Positions 48,701 to 59,488 of a DNA stretch of 64,000 bases are shown one piece after another; positions within the stretch are counted from its first letter, which is position 1; each line of letters begins with the position of its first letter. This stretch comes from Trichaptum fuscoviolaceum (taxonomy: Eukaryota > Basidiomycota > Agaricomycetes > Hymenochaetales > Trichaptaceae), in contig CAJSYZ010000011.1 in assembly GCA_910574455.1 (NCBI GenBank), positions 2,294,001 to 2,358,000 of the forward strand, in the 5' to 3' direction. The notes beneath the pieces are model-generated. The model searched no databases and had not been told where the DNA came from. It saw only the letters and a program-made list of their open reading frames with translations. A program made the translations under genes and the position numbers.

Positions 48701-49541
48701 ATGAAAGCGGTACTCCATCGACTCGGGATCGAGGGCGCGACATCGACATCCTTCCACCCGCAAACGGACGGTCAGACCGAGCGGGTGAACCAGGAGTTGG
48801 AACAATATCTCCGCGCGGTTCACCGACGTCCGACAGGAAAATTGGTCGGAGTTACTGCCCATGGCGGAGTTTGCGCACAACACTCGAGCGCACTCCGCTA
48901 CCAAGGTGTCTCCCTTCGCGCTGTTGTATGGATACAACCCCGAGTTCACCATCGTACCGAGTGCCGGACTTTCGACGGTACCCGCAGCGGATGACCGACT
49001 CGACCTGCTTCAGAAGGCTCAGGAGGACGCTCGCGCGGCTCTCGAAGTCGCAGCGGAGCGGATGAAGCGGTATTACGACCAGGGACATGCAGACACGCCG
49101 GACATTCGACCAGGAGATAAGGTATGGCTCGACGCACGGAATATCGCAATACCGGGCACGCGCAAGCTGAATCCGCGGAGACTCGGACCCTACACGGTTT
49201 TGCGGCAGATCGGACTCTTGAATTACGAGCTTCAGCTGCCTGCGACTATGCGGATTCACCCAGTGTTCCATGTGTCGCTTCTCACGAAGTATACACCGGA
49301 CACTATTCCTGGTCGCGTCCAGACACCGCCAGAGCCCGTAAACGTCGACGGCGACGTCGAATACGAAGTATCCGAAGTCCTTAATTCGCGCCGAAGCGGT
49401 CGAGGTCGGACTCTGCAGTATTTGGTTCGCTGGAAAGGCTATGGACCTGAGGAAGACCAATGGATCGATGCCGCGGACATGGAGCATGCCCCCGCCGTTA
49501 TCCGAAAGTTCTATCGTCGGTACCCCGACGCCATTCGCTAA
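45737..49541 (+). pseudogene. Retrotransposon Pol with one frameshift in integrase
   Basis: The pol frame opens at 45737 in -1 relation to gag. Aspartic protease: ALLDCGAFSVIINQ (DCG in place of the commoner DSG). Reverse transcriptase: VVDYRKLNEITVKNRYPLP, TFQRMMNELF and YLDD at about 47170. RNase H: FILECDASDFATGAVLSQ, YEIHDKELLAIVRALDEWR. Integrase: zinc-binding HHNSLPVGHPGRW with a downstream CDTC, then the D, D, E core (CDFITQLP, SDRGTQFVS, QTERVNQELEQYLR). Near 48815-48822 the reading moves to another frame, consistent with one extra G, and continues as MAEFAHNTRAHSATKVSPFA to a C-terminal chromodomain (YEVSEVLNSRRSGRGRTLQY, LVRWKGYGPEEDQWI) ending at 49541. All domains are otherwise complete. 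The frameshift may be real or an assembly error. Confidence 0.9.
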
Positions 49542-49583
49542 CGAACGCGCGCGCTCTTTAGGAGCGCCCTTGGAGGGGGATAA

Positions 49584-50159
49584 TGTCAGGAATCCGCCTC
49601 AGGTTATTTTATTTCTTTTATTTTTCTTTTATTTTCTTTTACGATCACACTCCGAGTCGGATCCCCGACATGTCCGGTCCGAAACCGGACTTTCCTTGAC
49701 TCCGATTCTCTTCCTTTTTGCGTAGATTACTTGCCTGTATGTTTGCAGGCCGCTAGGACAAGCGCCCTGCAAACAATTCTCTTTTCTTTCTTTCTTCCGC
49801 CACTCCGACTCGAACCTCCGCTCTACCGATGCGGGACCCCGACTAGAGCGGGACCCCGAACTCCGACTTACGTCAGCGGTATAGGTCGGACCTAGTCGGA
49901 TCAGGGTCCAGTGGCTTGGTACTGTATAGTTTTTGCCTTTGTTCATCAAAACCGCGGATCCCCCTGCGAAGCACTCCACTTTTGGCCTCTTGTAAAGTGC
50001 TTCTCAGGTGATGTGTTTATCTTTAGCTCTGATGTGTAGAATAGCTTAATTGACTTGTAAAGTGCTTCTCAGAGTGAGAACCACCGCTCATTGCGTCCGA
50101 TCGTCGTCTGTGTCCGATTCAGGGTCTCGAAAGCGAAGGAACCACTCTAGGTCGTAACA
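49584..50159 (+). repeat. 3' LTR, 576 bp
   Basis: Same length as, and by eye identical to, 43820-44395. Its outer edge abuts the alpha2 stop codon. Confidence 0.95.
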
Positions 50160-50160
50160 A

Positions 50161-52878
50161 CTACGCCATGTTCAAATGATCAAATTCAGCACATCCCACT
50201 ATCGATTTCAACTGTTTTTCTTCGGGCTCTGTCCAAGCCCTCGCGCGTGAGATGAAAGCCGCAATTCTCAACTGCCCATTATTATTTGGTGGAGGTGGTA
50301 AGTCAGGACCCAAAAGATCACCGCTGACCTCATAAACACCTGCGACCACCTCCCGAAACGCGTCTGTGAACTTTGCTTTCTCGGTTTCTGAGAGGGGCGT
50401 CCCGTCGGATTCCTCGGCATCTGAAGCGAACAGACTTGACAGCCTTGTAGCGGATTCATAAATCTTCTCGACACTCCACTCTCGCTCATGTGCGATCGCA
50501 TTCAGTGCTTTGCCCATAACAGATTTCTTGTTCACGACGTGCTTGAAGATTTCATCATTGGTAACTATCGCGAGCCATCTTTTCACTGTCGTATATCCAT
50601 GAATTAGAGCTCTCTGGGTATTTTCCGCCTTATTCAAAGCCGAAGAATAGAAGTTCAATGTCTGGGGTTCGGGAGGGACCACTTCATTGTCAGAGTTGCG
50701 GGGACGTTTCCTCTGAGGATCATCCATAACATCTGTGTGATCCGGAAGGGCACGCTTGCGATGGTCATGTATGTAGCCAGATGAATGAACTTCAGGTCCT
50801 TGCTTTCGTAGATTTGTCGAATCCATACTTCGATCCAATCGTTTACGGTGCCCCTCGAATGCAGCCATACGTTGCTGGCGAAAGGGCGCTACAGTTGGTT
50901 CCAATTCCTTCTGTAAGTCCTTGGACGCAAGCATATCGCTGCCTTGGAAAACAGCAATTGCCTCTTGAAGTTTGACATCGATATTTTTGCTGTTCACCTC
51001 CCGTGCCGATAGGTCGCGTTTCACCAATATCAGTAAACGGTTCAAATCAATCGCCCCCACAGATGGCCATCGATCATACCCATCCGGATAGATATCCTCG
51101 TTGCTGGTAAAAATAATACACGCTTTTTGCGCCGGCGTCTGGTAATCGTGTGATCCTCCTGCCCGTCCTCCTTCCCTCTCGTGCAGTTCAATGCGGTTGC
51201 GGAACACGTGAATCATCTCGTCCAGAAGTTCGATGTGGTTCCTATACGCAACGTAATGGGCTAGGAACAAGGGGATGAAGAAATAGAATATCCCAGACTT
51301 AAATATGGGAAGCTCGAGTTTGTTGTCAGTGTAATTCAGACAGTACTTCTGCTCTCGCAGACTGGGCAGAGGTCCTCTTTCTCGAAAGCGCGTTCTTTCG
51401 TCCATCGGATATAGACTTTCTCCCAATGGGGACCTCGATTGAATCAGACGGAGAGAATTTCCTTCGCCATGAAGAGTTTTATGATAGTTCACAAAAATAT
51501 GTTTCATCTGAAGGTTGAAGCTCATCCATTCTATCTTTCGCTGGCCTCGGAACTGAAGGCAAGCTTCCCTCTCAGACTTCTCAAAGGGAAGGAGGAAAAA
51601 CGAGCCGTGAACAACATAGCGTTGAAGGTCCTCCAGGAAAGACCTCAAGGTCACCCCATCCTTCGCCACTTGATTCTAGATGAAGACTGTCAGACGTTTA
51701 GAATCAATGTTAAGAAGTATGACCATTACATACCCCATCAACACTTTCACATAATAGATCGACAGTTTCAAAAACCTCTTCGACGAGCTTCTCCTGTTTA
51801 CTGAAGGATTCGCTAAGTCTCGTGAGTTCTTGAAACTTTGCATGGTATGCCTTCTTCATTTCCGTCACCTCGTTTCTCAGAGCGGCTACCTCTGCACGAA
51901 GATCCTCGTCTTCCGTCTGCACGACTGATGCATCCTGTCCTGTCTCTTGCCCTCCTTGCTCTCCCGTCCTAGCAGGATCCAATACACTTAAATCACAACT
52001 ATTTTGCATGGCCTCGTCGTGTTCATTCGTTCCGGAAGATAGACACCTGTGTATATCCTTTTGCCGAATTATATCTTGTTTAAGAGTTGCCATAGCGATA
52101 AAGGCTTATAATTTGCGCTAATAAGCAATTATCCATAGATATCAATTTGAGATAAGTTAATACCTGAAGGAGCCGACTTTGACTCGTTGATCTCAGCTTT
52201 GACCCCCCAGACAGGTTCCTTTCTTGGGCCTTCCACATTATCAAGAGTATATTCCACCGGACCATTTTGCGCCTCCATCGCCTTACCCCTCGGGCTGTCT
52301 AAGAGACTCATAGACTGAGCTCGCCCTCCCCCGGCGCTGTCAGATCGTTGACTTGGAGGAGCCGAGTGGGATGGCGTCAAGTCCTTCCTATAAGAAGTTC
52401 GCCGCGATGTTGGTTGGTGTCAATGCAATTGGTCCCACTGATTCAGCGACTTTGAGATACCACTGCTGCGAGTACAATGCGTGGCATCATGCTGTTTCTG
52501 GAATTGCATGATGTTGTTTGGAACCTCGGAAGACCTCAGGCTACGTCTCGGGCTGCGAGTACGTCTGGAGTCAACCCGCGTGGGTCTACCTCGGTCCTGT
52601 GCCAGTGTAGTATGAGTAGTATGGTACTGGTGCGAGCAACCTGGGTCGTCCGAGACTTCTTGTTGTTCTTCAAGTTCTTGAGCTAACTCCTGATACCGGT
52701 GTGCTTGAGTGCCAGCTGCCAGAGACGACGATACAGGTGTGACACTGTTAGTAGTAAGGCCGCAGCGCCAGACACAATGACCACAACTGCAGGTGGGACT
52801 CAGGCTCCTGGATCGCGTCGTCAGGAGCCAGTCACAGCGGTGGCGAGAGCCTGAGGGTTCGAAGTTCGAGTTTAACAT
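50161..52878 (-). CDS. Unrecognised coiled-coil protein, paralogue of 24492-26945 (alpha2)
   Basis: ATG 52878 (MLNSNFEPSGSRHRCDWLL) begins a Ser/Arg-rich part (RVDSRRTRSPRRSLRSSEVP), and a following exon to 52129 has SAPPSQRSDSAGGGRAQSMS. A coiled-coil exon follows (about 52093-51720: EDLRAEVAALRNEVTEMKKA), then a 500-codon exon (51669-50161). The last exon holds LIHGYTTVKRWLAIVTNDEI and IAHEREWSVEKIYESATRLS, which match LIHGFKVVKRWLQIVLNEDL and IHAREERTDAVLDSIEKF in alpha1. Layout and order are the same in both genes. No known domain found. The stop codon TAG (50161-50163) lies within the ACTAC target duplication of the adjacent retrotransposon, so the protein end survives but the original 3' UTR is now 6.3 kb away. 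Confidence 0.6.
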
Positions 52879-53248
52879 TTCAGGCAGCAGAGTTGCAGAT
52901 TTAGAAGTAGTACTACTACTAGTAGTAGTAGTAGTAGTACTAGTGTCAGCCTCAGGCTGAGTGTCCTCTTCTTGAAGCGAGTAGTAGTACTACGTAGAGT
53001 ACTCACTGGCAGGCTACTACTATCTGAGTGGTGGCGTGCCAGTGACTCAGTTTGAAACTGCTACTAAGAATAGTAGTGCTACTACAAGAGTCGTTCAGGC
53101 TCAATACTCAAGTTCGCAACAGATATTCCATTAGTACTAGCGTACAACAACACACAACAAAAGCAGAAAAGCATGAAACTAGTAAGAATAGTAGTGGAGG
53201 AATGCGGAAGAAAGACAGATTAACAAAGTAAAGATACATTGTTCAGAG
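52879..53248. other. Spacer of word repeats
   Basis: TACTACTACTAGTAGTAGTA (52910-52935), GCCTCAGGC, CACTGGCAG and related words. From about 53075 it is shared with 57021 onward, the right edge of the A/B duplication. Confidence 0.6.
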
Positions 53249-55467
53249 TCAGTCCTTGCGTGTCGTTGGTACAACGATCGGCGGAAATTTGGCATAGGTA
53301 AGCATCTCATCAATAGCGAATGCTGGGAGCGCGTAGGTGAAATCGCCGTTGTCAGCACCTGTGCTAACTTGAAGACCCTTGACACAAGTTTCGGTAATTA
53401 TTCCGCCCCATTTGCCGTCCAAGGTAGCAATCAGAGAACCAGAATCACCACTTTTTGCGAAACAGTAGTCATATTTTGAAGGTATATTCCAGACAAGGCG
53501 TGCAGCTCCTTTTTTCAACTTTGCCAGTGGCGGATTCGTCGGGTTGCCGCCGAGTGTCCTATTTATGACTGCGTAGATCGCAGACTCCATCGGGTTCGCA
53601 TATCCAACTGTTACACCAGTGGTAGCACCAGCCTTTAACACCGCAATCTCATGATTGAATTGATCCGACCTTTCGATATACCCTGACTTGATTTCGAGAC
53701 GTTCATTCGTAGGGTACGGAACCTTTGCTTTTCCATAGGCCGACCGAATACACTCGATGTTGGTCTCAGGATGCTGCCCGAAGTGAATGACATTACACTG
53801 AAAGTTCGTTTCGTTGACTTTCTTGTCGAACAGCTGCACGAGGGCAAACTCAGAATTGAAACCGAATTCATGCCCAATCTCGGCACAGGTCTGCGAGCCT
53901 GAATGCGAATAGCCAACATAGCCAATGGTCCCAGCGCGAGTCCCATTAGGTTCGAGTAGGTTGAAATTTTCGTAAACCTTCCGATGGATTTTGCGATAGT
54001 CCCCCATTGCTTTAGTGGTAGATTTGGAGAGCGCAGAGGCTATTTCGATTTCTTGGGAAATGTTGATTGTCATTCCACCATAAGGAGCATACTTAGCGCT
54101 TGGGACTGCGATGCTTCCGCTACCATCTGCTTGTAAATCCTTCGAGATCAATTCCAGTTTGTCAAGTCGTTCTTTGCATCTCTGCCTTTGTCTTCCAAGC
54201 TCATTTAACGCTCGACAGAATTCGTTGTCGATAAAGGAACGGTAGGCATCAGGTAGAATATGGACTAGATATAGTTCACGCTTGTCCTCGACGTCTGATA
54301 CACGCTGGTCCTCATCAGCTGGGTTTTCAACGGCGTCCACTAGTTCGTTGATGGTAGTTTCACTAGAGGCGGAAAATATAGCATGTCCGTTAATCAAACT
54401 GAACAGTTTATCCAACCCCTGAAATTTGATGATGGGACCCCATGTACTGAAAGTGTCCTGACCACTAACTCCTATGCTTGTTCCTCGAAGGGTTGAAGTG
54501 TATGCCTCTAGAGACTTAATTATAGATTCAGGAGATCTGGGTTTACTGGGGTCTCCATCAATAGTTTATCGGGCGGAAGGACGAGAGCCGTGCTGTCCGG
54601 AATTATGGTATCAGGTGCCAGTGGTCGAAAACAAGGTAAGGAAACGTTCTCTGTCGGGTCCTTGGTTTCTTGGCCGAGACTTCCGAACCCAGACGCGGGA
54701 GCGGCAAGGCCATCGACTACATGTGATTGTCCAGGTGCTGGTACGGGGCCAGGTAGTTGTTCGTGTTCGAGAGGTTTTCCGTCGTCCAGGGGATTAGGGG
54801 TTGGTATCACCCCACTTGCGGAACAGGACTGAGGAATGGCCTCGCGAAATTCTACCTCGAACCGCCCTGATAATGTCCAGCGCTTGCGAATGGAGCTTCT
54901 AATCGCGTCGGCGCATTCACAATAAACATCACCAACAGGCCTCTCGTAGTCGGAGGGCATAAGCACCTCCAACTCGGACGGTATTACTCCAATCCACACG
55001 ACAACAGGATCTGACCTCCCGTCTTCCCCCTTCCCGTCTTTATGATATCCAATCTTGCATATATCTATGCATGTCACGGTATGCCTGACGTGAAAGCGAT
55101 CAAAAGCGTCTTCAAATATAGGTAGCAAAACGGGCCATTGCCCGATCAGAGGGCAGTTGTTGTCAAGGACGTTTATGTGCTTCATCGCTTTCTCGCGCTT
55201 ATGCGGTCCCGGAATGTTCCCCTGGCGTCCCACAAAAAATCCACTACGCCCGACAGGAACAGCGTTGGTCGGACATCCCCAGTAATAATTGAGATGATCC
55301 TTCAGATCCCAAATCCTCCGAGTCTTCACAGGTTTTTTCGCTTCCAATGATATGATATTAGAACTGTCTGTGAGAAGGGTCGTATCCGGGATTGTCTTCT
55401 GTGTCACTGCCAGTGGCGGCGGTAGAGGTACCGGCCATACACCATGTACTGGGGGTCCATTGAACGT
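53249..55467 (-). pseudogene. Trypsin-fold protein A, main exon, split by a one-base deletion
   Basis: Near-copy of gene B (57194-59413) at an offset of 3,945-3,946 bases. N-terminal module: DLKDHLNYYWGCPTNAVPVG, LDNNCPLIGQWPVLLPIFED, IDICKIGYHKDGKGEDGRSD, PVVVWIGVIPSELEVLMPSD. C-terminal PA-clan (chymotrypsin-like) domain with a candidate His (LINGHAIFSA), acidic position SEFALVQL (Glu where Asp is usual), and the Ser motif FAKSGDSGSLIATLDGKWGG. Between about 54535 and 54575 A has one base less than B plus a cluster of substitutions. This ends the upstream frame at 54520 while the protease frame continues 54415-53249. No signal peptide seen. The exon array at 55543-56466 is upstream in the same gene. 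Confidence 0.65.
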
Positions 55468-55542
55468 CTAATGGAGGCAGAAGGGGAAACGGTAACAAAT
55501 CAGCATGGCTGGGGAAAAAGCAAATGACATAGCACGACATAC

Positions 55543-56466
55543 ATCTACGATGTCACCAATCTTCGACAATTGCGTTTCGCGAACTGGCGCGGCCACCGCA
55601 GTATCGGTAGCCTGAGAGTCTTCCTTGCTTGTAGCGATACCGGAACTCAGGCTGAGTTGTTTCACTCCCGAGGACGTCTCTTGTGTCACTCGTGGCGGCA
55701 ACTTCTGCTTACTGTCTACTGGAGGCGCATTGGACGTCTTTAGATGAGACGATGAGAATTCATTATGCATGATAACAAACAAAAGTAGCACGACATACGT
55801 TTACGCTGTCATCAATCTTTGACAATTGCGTTTCGCGAAATGTAGAGTCTTCCTTGTTTGTTGCGAAAGCGTCTTCCTTGCTTGTAGCGATACCGGAACT
55901 CAGGCTGAGTTGTTTCACTCCCGAGGACGTCTCTTGTGTCACTCGTGGCGGCAACTTCTGCTTACTGTCTACTGGAGGCGCATTGGACGTCTTTAGATGA
56001 GACGATGAGAATTCATTATGCATGATAACAAACAAAAGTAGCACGACATACGTTTACGCTGTCATCAATCTTTGACAATTGCGTTTCGCGAAATGTAGAG
56101 TCTTCCTTGTTTGTTGCGAGAGCGTCTTCCTTGCTTGTAGCGATACCGGAACTCAGGCTGAGTTGTTTCACTCCCGAGGACGTCTCTTGTGTCACTCGTG
56201 GCGGCAACTTCTGCTTACTGTCTACTGGAGGCGCATTGGACGTCTTTAGATGAGACGATGAGAATTCATTATGCATGATAACAAACAAAAGTAGCATGAC
56301 ATACGTTTACGCTGTCATCAATCTTCGGCAATTGCGTTTCGCGAGGAGTAGAGTCTTCATCGCTTGTTGCAATACCGGAACGATGGTGTTTCTTATCTTT
56401 CTGTGTCACCCGCCGTCGCCGCGGAGGCTTCAACTGCTTGCTGTCTACTGGAGGCGCATTGGACGT
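55543..56466 (-). repeat. Tandem array of four symmetric exons upstream of protein A
   Basis: Exons 56466-56305 (162 nt), 56243-56052 (192), 55990-55799 (192) and 55737-55543 (195) each start TSNAPPVDSKQ, most contain RVTQETSSGVKQLSLSSGIA, and they end ETQLSKI(D/G)D. The middle two repeat with a period of 253 bases including a 61 nt intron (GTATGTCGTGC ... CATCTAAAG). All lengths are multiples of three and borders are GT-AG at one phase, so copies can be gained or lost without changing frame. The main exon begins with a related TFNGPPV. Confidence 0.8.
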
Positions 56467-57193
56467 CTACAGTCGAGACAATGAGAAATTAGCAGGGCAG
56501 TAAATAACTTGAAAGTAAGATATCAAGACACACGTTAGCTAGAGTCGTGTTTGGCGCGAAGATGGCTTGTATGGTTCTTAGAAAACCTCGCAATTTCGTG
56601 CGGACTTTGGGGGGGTTCCTCTTCGAGTCCGAGTCGGAATGAAGACAACAGATTAATATTCGAATGACTTGAAGATACTAGTAGTACTAGTAGTAGTAGC
56701 ACTTCACTCACTTCAAGTTTACGATGATTACTGGCGAACTCGGAACGGACTCGCTCTCTCCTCCGTGGCCACATTACGAATGCCTGCGAGACAAGATTAT
56801 GAGGACAGGAGTGAATACGACAGGTCAACTTGAATACGGGAAGGATGGAAACTCAAAAGGAAAGGGCATACCATCGATTACGAGACAAGACCATTTCTTT
56901 TACTTTATATACTACTAGTCACGGTACTTGAAGTTCCTCCGAGTCTGAGTCAGCCTGCACCGTGACACGCGGCGGTGCGGCACTCAGGCTGCCAACTGGC
57001 AGTTGAAACTACTACTAAGAATAATACTTCAAGAGTCGTTCAGGCTCAATACTCAAGTTCGCAACAGATATTCCATTAGTACTAGCGTACAACAACACAC
57101 AACAAAAGCAGAAAAGCATGAAACTAGTAAGAATAGTAGTGGAGGAATGCGGAAGAAAGACAGATTAACAAAGTAAAGATACATTGTTCAGAG
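56467..57193. other. Upstream part of A and spacer to B
   Basis: 56535-56830 (-) may hold the first exon of A (MWPRRRERVRSEFASNHRKL). An intron-like stretch at 56640-56715 is full of TACTAGTAGTACTAG and CTTCAAG words. 56925-57010 is word-rich; 57021 onward is the duplicated 3' flank. Confidence 0.4.
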
Positions 57194-59413
57194 TCAGTCC
57201 TTGCGTGTCGTTGGTACAACGATCGGCGGAAATTTGGCATAGGTAAGCATCTCATCAATAGCAAATGCTGGGAGCGCGTAGGTGAAATCGCCGTTGTCAG
57301 CACCTGTGCTAACTTGAAGACCCTTGACACAAGTTTCGGTAATTATTCCGCCCCATTTGCCGTCCAAGGTAGCAATCAGAGAACCAGAATCACCACTTTT
57401 TGCGAAACAGTAGTCGTATTTTGAAGGTATATTCCAGACAAGGCGTGCAGCTCCTTTTTTCAACTTTGCCAGTGGCGGATTCGTCGGGTTGCCGCCGAGT
57501 GTCCTATTTATGACTGCGTAGATCGCAGACTCCATCGGGTTCGCATATCCAACTGTTACACCAGTGGTAGCACCAGCCTTTAACACCGCAATCTCATGAT
57601 TGAATTGATCCGACCTTTCGATATACCCTGACTTGATTTCGAGACGTCCATTCGTAGGGTACGGAACCTTTGCTTTTCTATAGGCCGACCGAATACGCAC
57701 GACATTGGTCTCAGGATGCTGCCCGAAGTGAATGACGTTACACTGAAAGTTCGTTTCGTTGACTTTCTTGTCGAACAGCTGCACGAGGGCAAACTCAGAA
57801 TTGAAACCGAATTCATGCCCAATCTCGGCACAGGTCTGCGAGCCTGAATGCGAATAGCCAACATAGCCAATGGTCCCAGCGCGAGTCCCATTAGGTTCGA
57901 GTAGGTTGAAATTTTCGTAAACCTTCCGATGGATTTCGTGATAGTCCCCCATTGCTTTAGTGGTAGATTTGGAGAGCGCAGAGGCTATTTCGATTTCTTG
58001 GGAAATGTTGATTGTCATTCCACCATAAGGAGCATACTTAGCGCTTGGGACTGCGATGCTTCCGCTACCATCTGCTTGTAAATCCTTCGAGATCAATTCC
58101 AGTTTGTCAAGTCGTTCTTTGCATCTCTGCCTTTGTCTTCCAAGCTCATTTAACGCTCGACAGAATTCGTTGTCGATAAAGGAACGGTAGGCATCAGGTA
58201 GAATATGGACTAGATATAGTTCACGCTTGTCCTCGACGTCTGATACACGCTGGTCCTCGTCAGCTGGGTTTTCAACGGCGTCCACTAGTTCGTTGATGGT
58301 AGTTTCACTAGAGGCGGAAAATATAGCATGTCCGTTAATCAAACTGAACAGTTTATCCAACCCCTGAAATTTGATGATGGGACCCCATGTACTGAAAGTG
58401 TCCTGACCACTAACTCCTATGCTTGTTCCTCGAAGGGTTGAAGTGTATGCCTCTAGAGACTTAATTATAGATTCAGGAGATCTGGGTTCACTGAAGTCTC
58501 CGGCCAAAATTTTATCAGGCGGAAGGTCAAGAGCCGTGCTGTCCGGAATTATGGTATCAGGTGCCAGTGGTCGAAAACAAGGTAAGGAAACGTTCTCTGT
58601 CGGGTCCTTGGTTTCTTGGCCGAGACTTCCGAACCCAGACGCGGGAGCGGCAAGGCCATCGACTACATGTGATTGTCCAGGTGCTGGTACGGGGCCAGGT
58701 AGTTGTTCGTGTTCGAGAGGTTTTCCGTCGTCCAGGGGATTAGGGGTTGGTACCACTCCACTTGCGGGACAGGACTGAGGAATGGCCTCGCGAAATTCTA
58801 CCTCGAACCGCCCTGATAATGTCCAGCGCTTGCGAATGGAGCTTCTAATCGCGTCGGCGCATTCACAATAAACATCACCAACAGGCCTCTCGTAGTCGGA
58901 GGGCATAAGCACCTCCAACTCGGACGGTATTACTCCAATCCACACGACAACAGGATCTGACCTCCCGTCTTCCCCCTTCCCGTCTTTATGATATCCAATC
59001 TTGCATATATCTATGCATGTCACGGTATGCCTGACGTGAAAGCGATCAAAAGCGTCTTCAAATATAGGTAGCAAAACGGGCCATTGCCCGATCAGAGGGC
59101 AGTTGTTGTCAAGGACGTTTATGTGCTTCATCGCTTTCTCGCGCTTATGCGGTCCCGGAATGTTCCCCTGGCGTCCCACAAAAAATCCACTACGCCCGAC
59201 AGGAACAGCGTTGGTCGGACATCCCCAGTAATAATTGAGATGATCCTTCAGATCCCAAATCCTCCGAGTCTTCACAGGTTTTTTCGCTTCCAATGATATG
59301 ATATTAGAACTGTCTGTGAGAAGGGTCGTATCCGGGATTGTCTTCTGTGTCACTGCCAGTGGCGGCGGTAGAGGTACCGGCCATACACCATGTACTGGGG
59401 GTCCATTGAACGT
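57194..59413 (-). CDS. Trypsin-fold protein B, main exon intact
   Basis: An uninterrupted frame of about 740 codons from the splice acceptor at 59413 (TFNGPPVHGVW) to the stop at 57194. The N-terminal module (WGCP, VGRSGFFVGRQGN, IDICKIGYHKDGKG, PVVVWIGVIPSEL) is shared with A and C. The C-terminal PA-clan domain has candidate His in LINGHAIFSA, Glu in SEFALVQL and Ser in KSGDSGSLIATL; in C the acidic residue is Asp, so B may have lowered or no peptidase activity. Upstream on the same strand are exon units at 59682-59489 and about 59812-59744, fewer than in A. No known named family was recognised beyond the trypsin-like fold, and the N-terminal module is unassigned. Confidence 0.65.
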   Translation of the reverse strand, partial: TFNGPPVHGVWPVPLPPPLAVTQKTIPDTTLLTDSSNIISLEAKKPVKTRRIWDLKDHLNYYWGCPTNAVPVGRSGFFVGRQGNIPGPHKREKAMKHINVLDNNCPLIGQWPVLLPIFEDAFDRFHVRHTVTCIDICKIGYHKDGKGEDGRSDPVVVWIGVIPSELEVLMPSDYERPVGDVYCECADAIRSSIRKRWTLSGRFEVEFREAIPQSCPASGVVPTPNPLDDGKPLEHEQLPGPVPAPGQSHVVDGLAAPASGFGSLGQETKDPTENVSLPCFRPLAPDTIIPDSTALDLPPDKILAGDFSEPRSPESIIKSLEAYTSTLRGTSIGVSGQDTFSTWGPIIKFQGLDKLFSLINGHAIFSASSETTINELVDAVENPADEDQRVSDVEDKRELYLVHILPDAYRSFIDNEFCRALNELGRQRQRCKERLDKLELISKDLQADGSGSIAVPSAKYAPYGGMTINISQEIEIASALSKSTTKAMGDYHEIHRKVYENFNLLEPNGTRAGTIGYVGYSHSGSQTCAEIGHEFGFNSEFALVQLFDKKVNETNFQCNVIHFGQHPETNVVRIRSAYRKAKVPYPTNGRLEIKSGYIERSDQFNHEIAVLKAGATTGVTVGYANPMESAIYAVINRTLGGNPTNPPLAKLKKGAARLVWNIPSKYDYCFAKSGDSGSLIATLDGKWGGIITETCVKGLQVSTGADNGDFTYALPAFAIDEMLTYAKFPPIVVPTTRKD

Positions 59414-59488
59414 CTAATGGAGGCAGAAGGGGAAACGGTAACAAATCAGCATGGCTGGGGAAAAAGCAAATGACATAGCACGACATAC

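Larger units (their letters stand above)
43815..50164 (+). mobile_element. Ty3/Gypsy chromovirus LTR retrotransposon with ACTAC target duplication
   Basis: Element 43820-50159 flanked by ACTAC at 43815-43819 and 50160-50164. The LTRs (43820-44395 and 49584-50159) have the same length, 576 bp, start TGTCAGGAATCC, end GGTCGTAACA, and read as identical by eye. A polypurine tract GGAGGGGGA (49572-49580) precedes the 3' LTR. Gene order is gag, then protease, reverse transcriptase, RNase H, integrase and chromodomain, as in chromoviruses. No clear tRNA match was recognised just after the 5' LTR. Same-length, apparently identical LTRs and intact target duplication argue for a recent insertion. Confidence 0.95.

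Noticed and set aside
44861..48952. Long open frames antisense or alternate to gag and pol (e.g. 46643-47290, 48275-48952)
   Set aside because: Shadows of the conserved gag-pol domains; no motif of their own.
55763..56297. Tandem repeats at 253 bp spacing considered as a CRISPR array or satellite
   Set aside because: Units consist of an open, frame-preserving exon and a GT-AG intron; no spacer structure.
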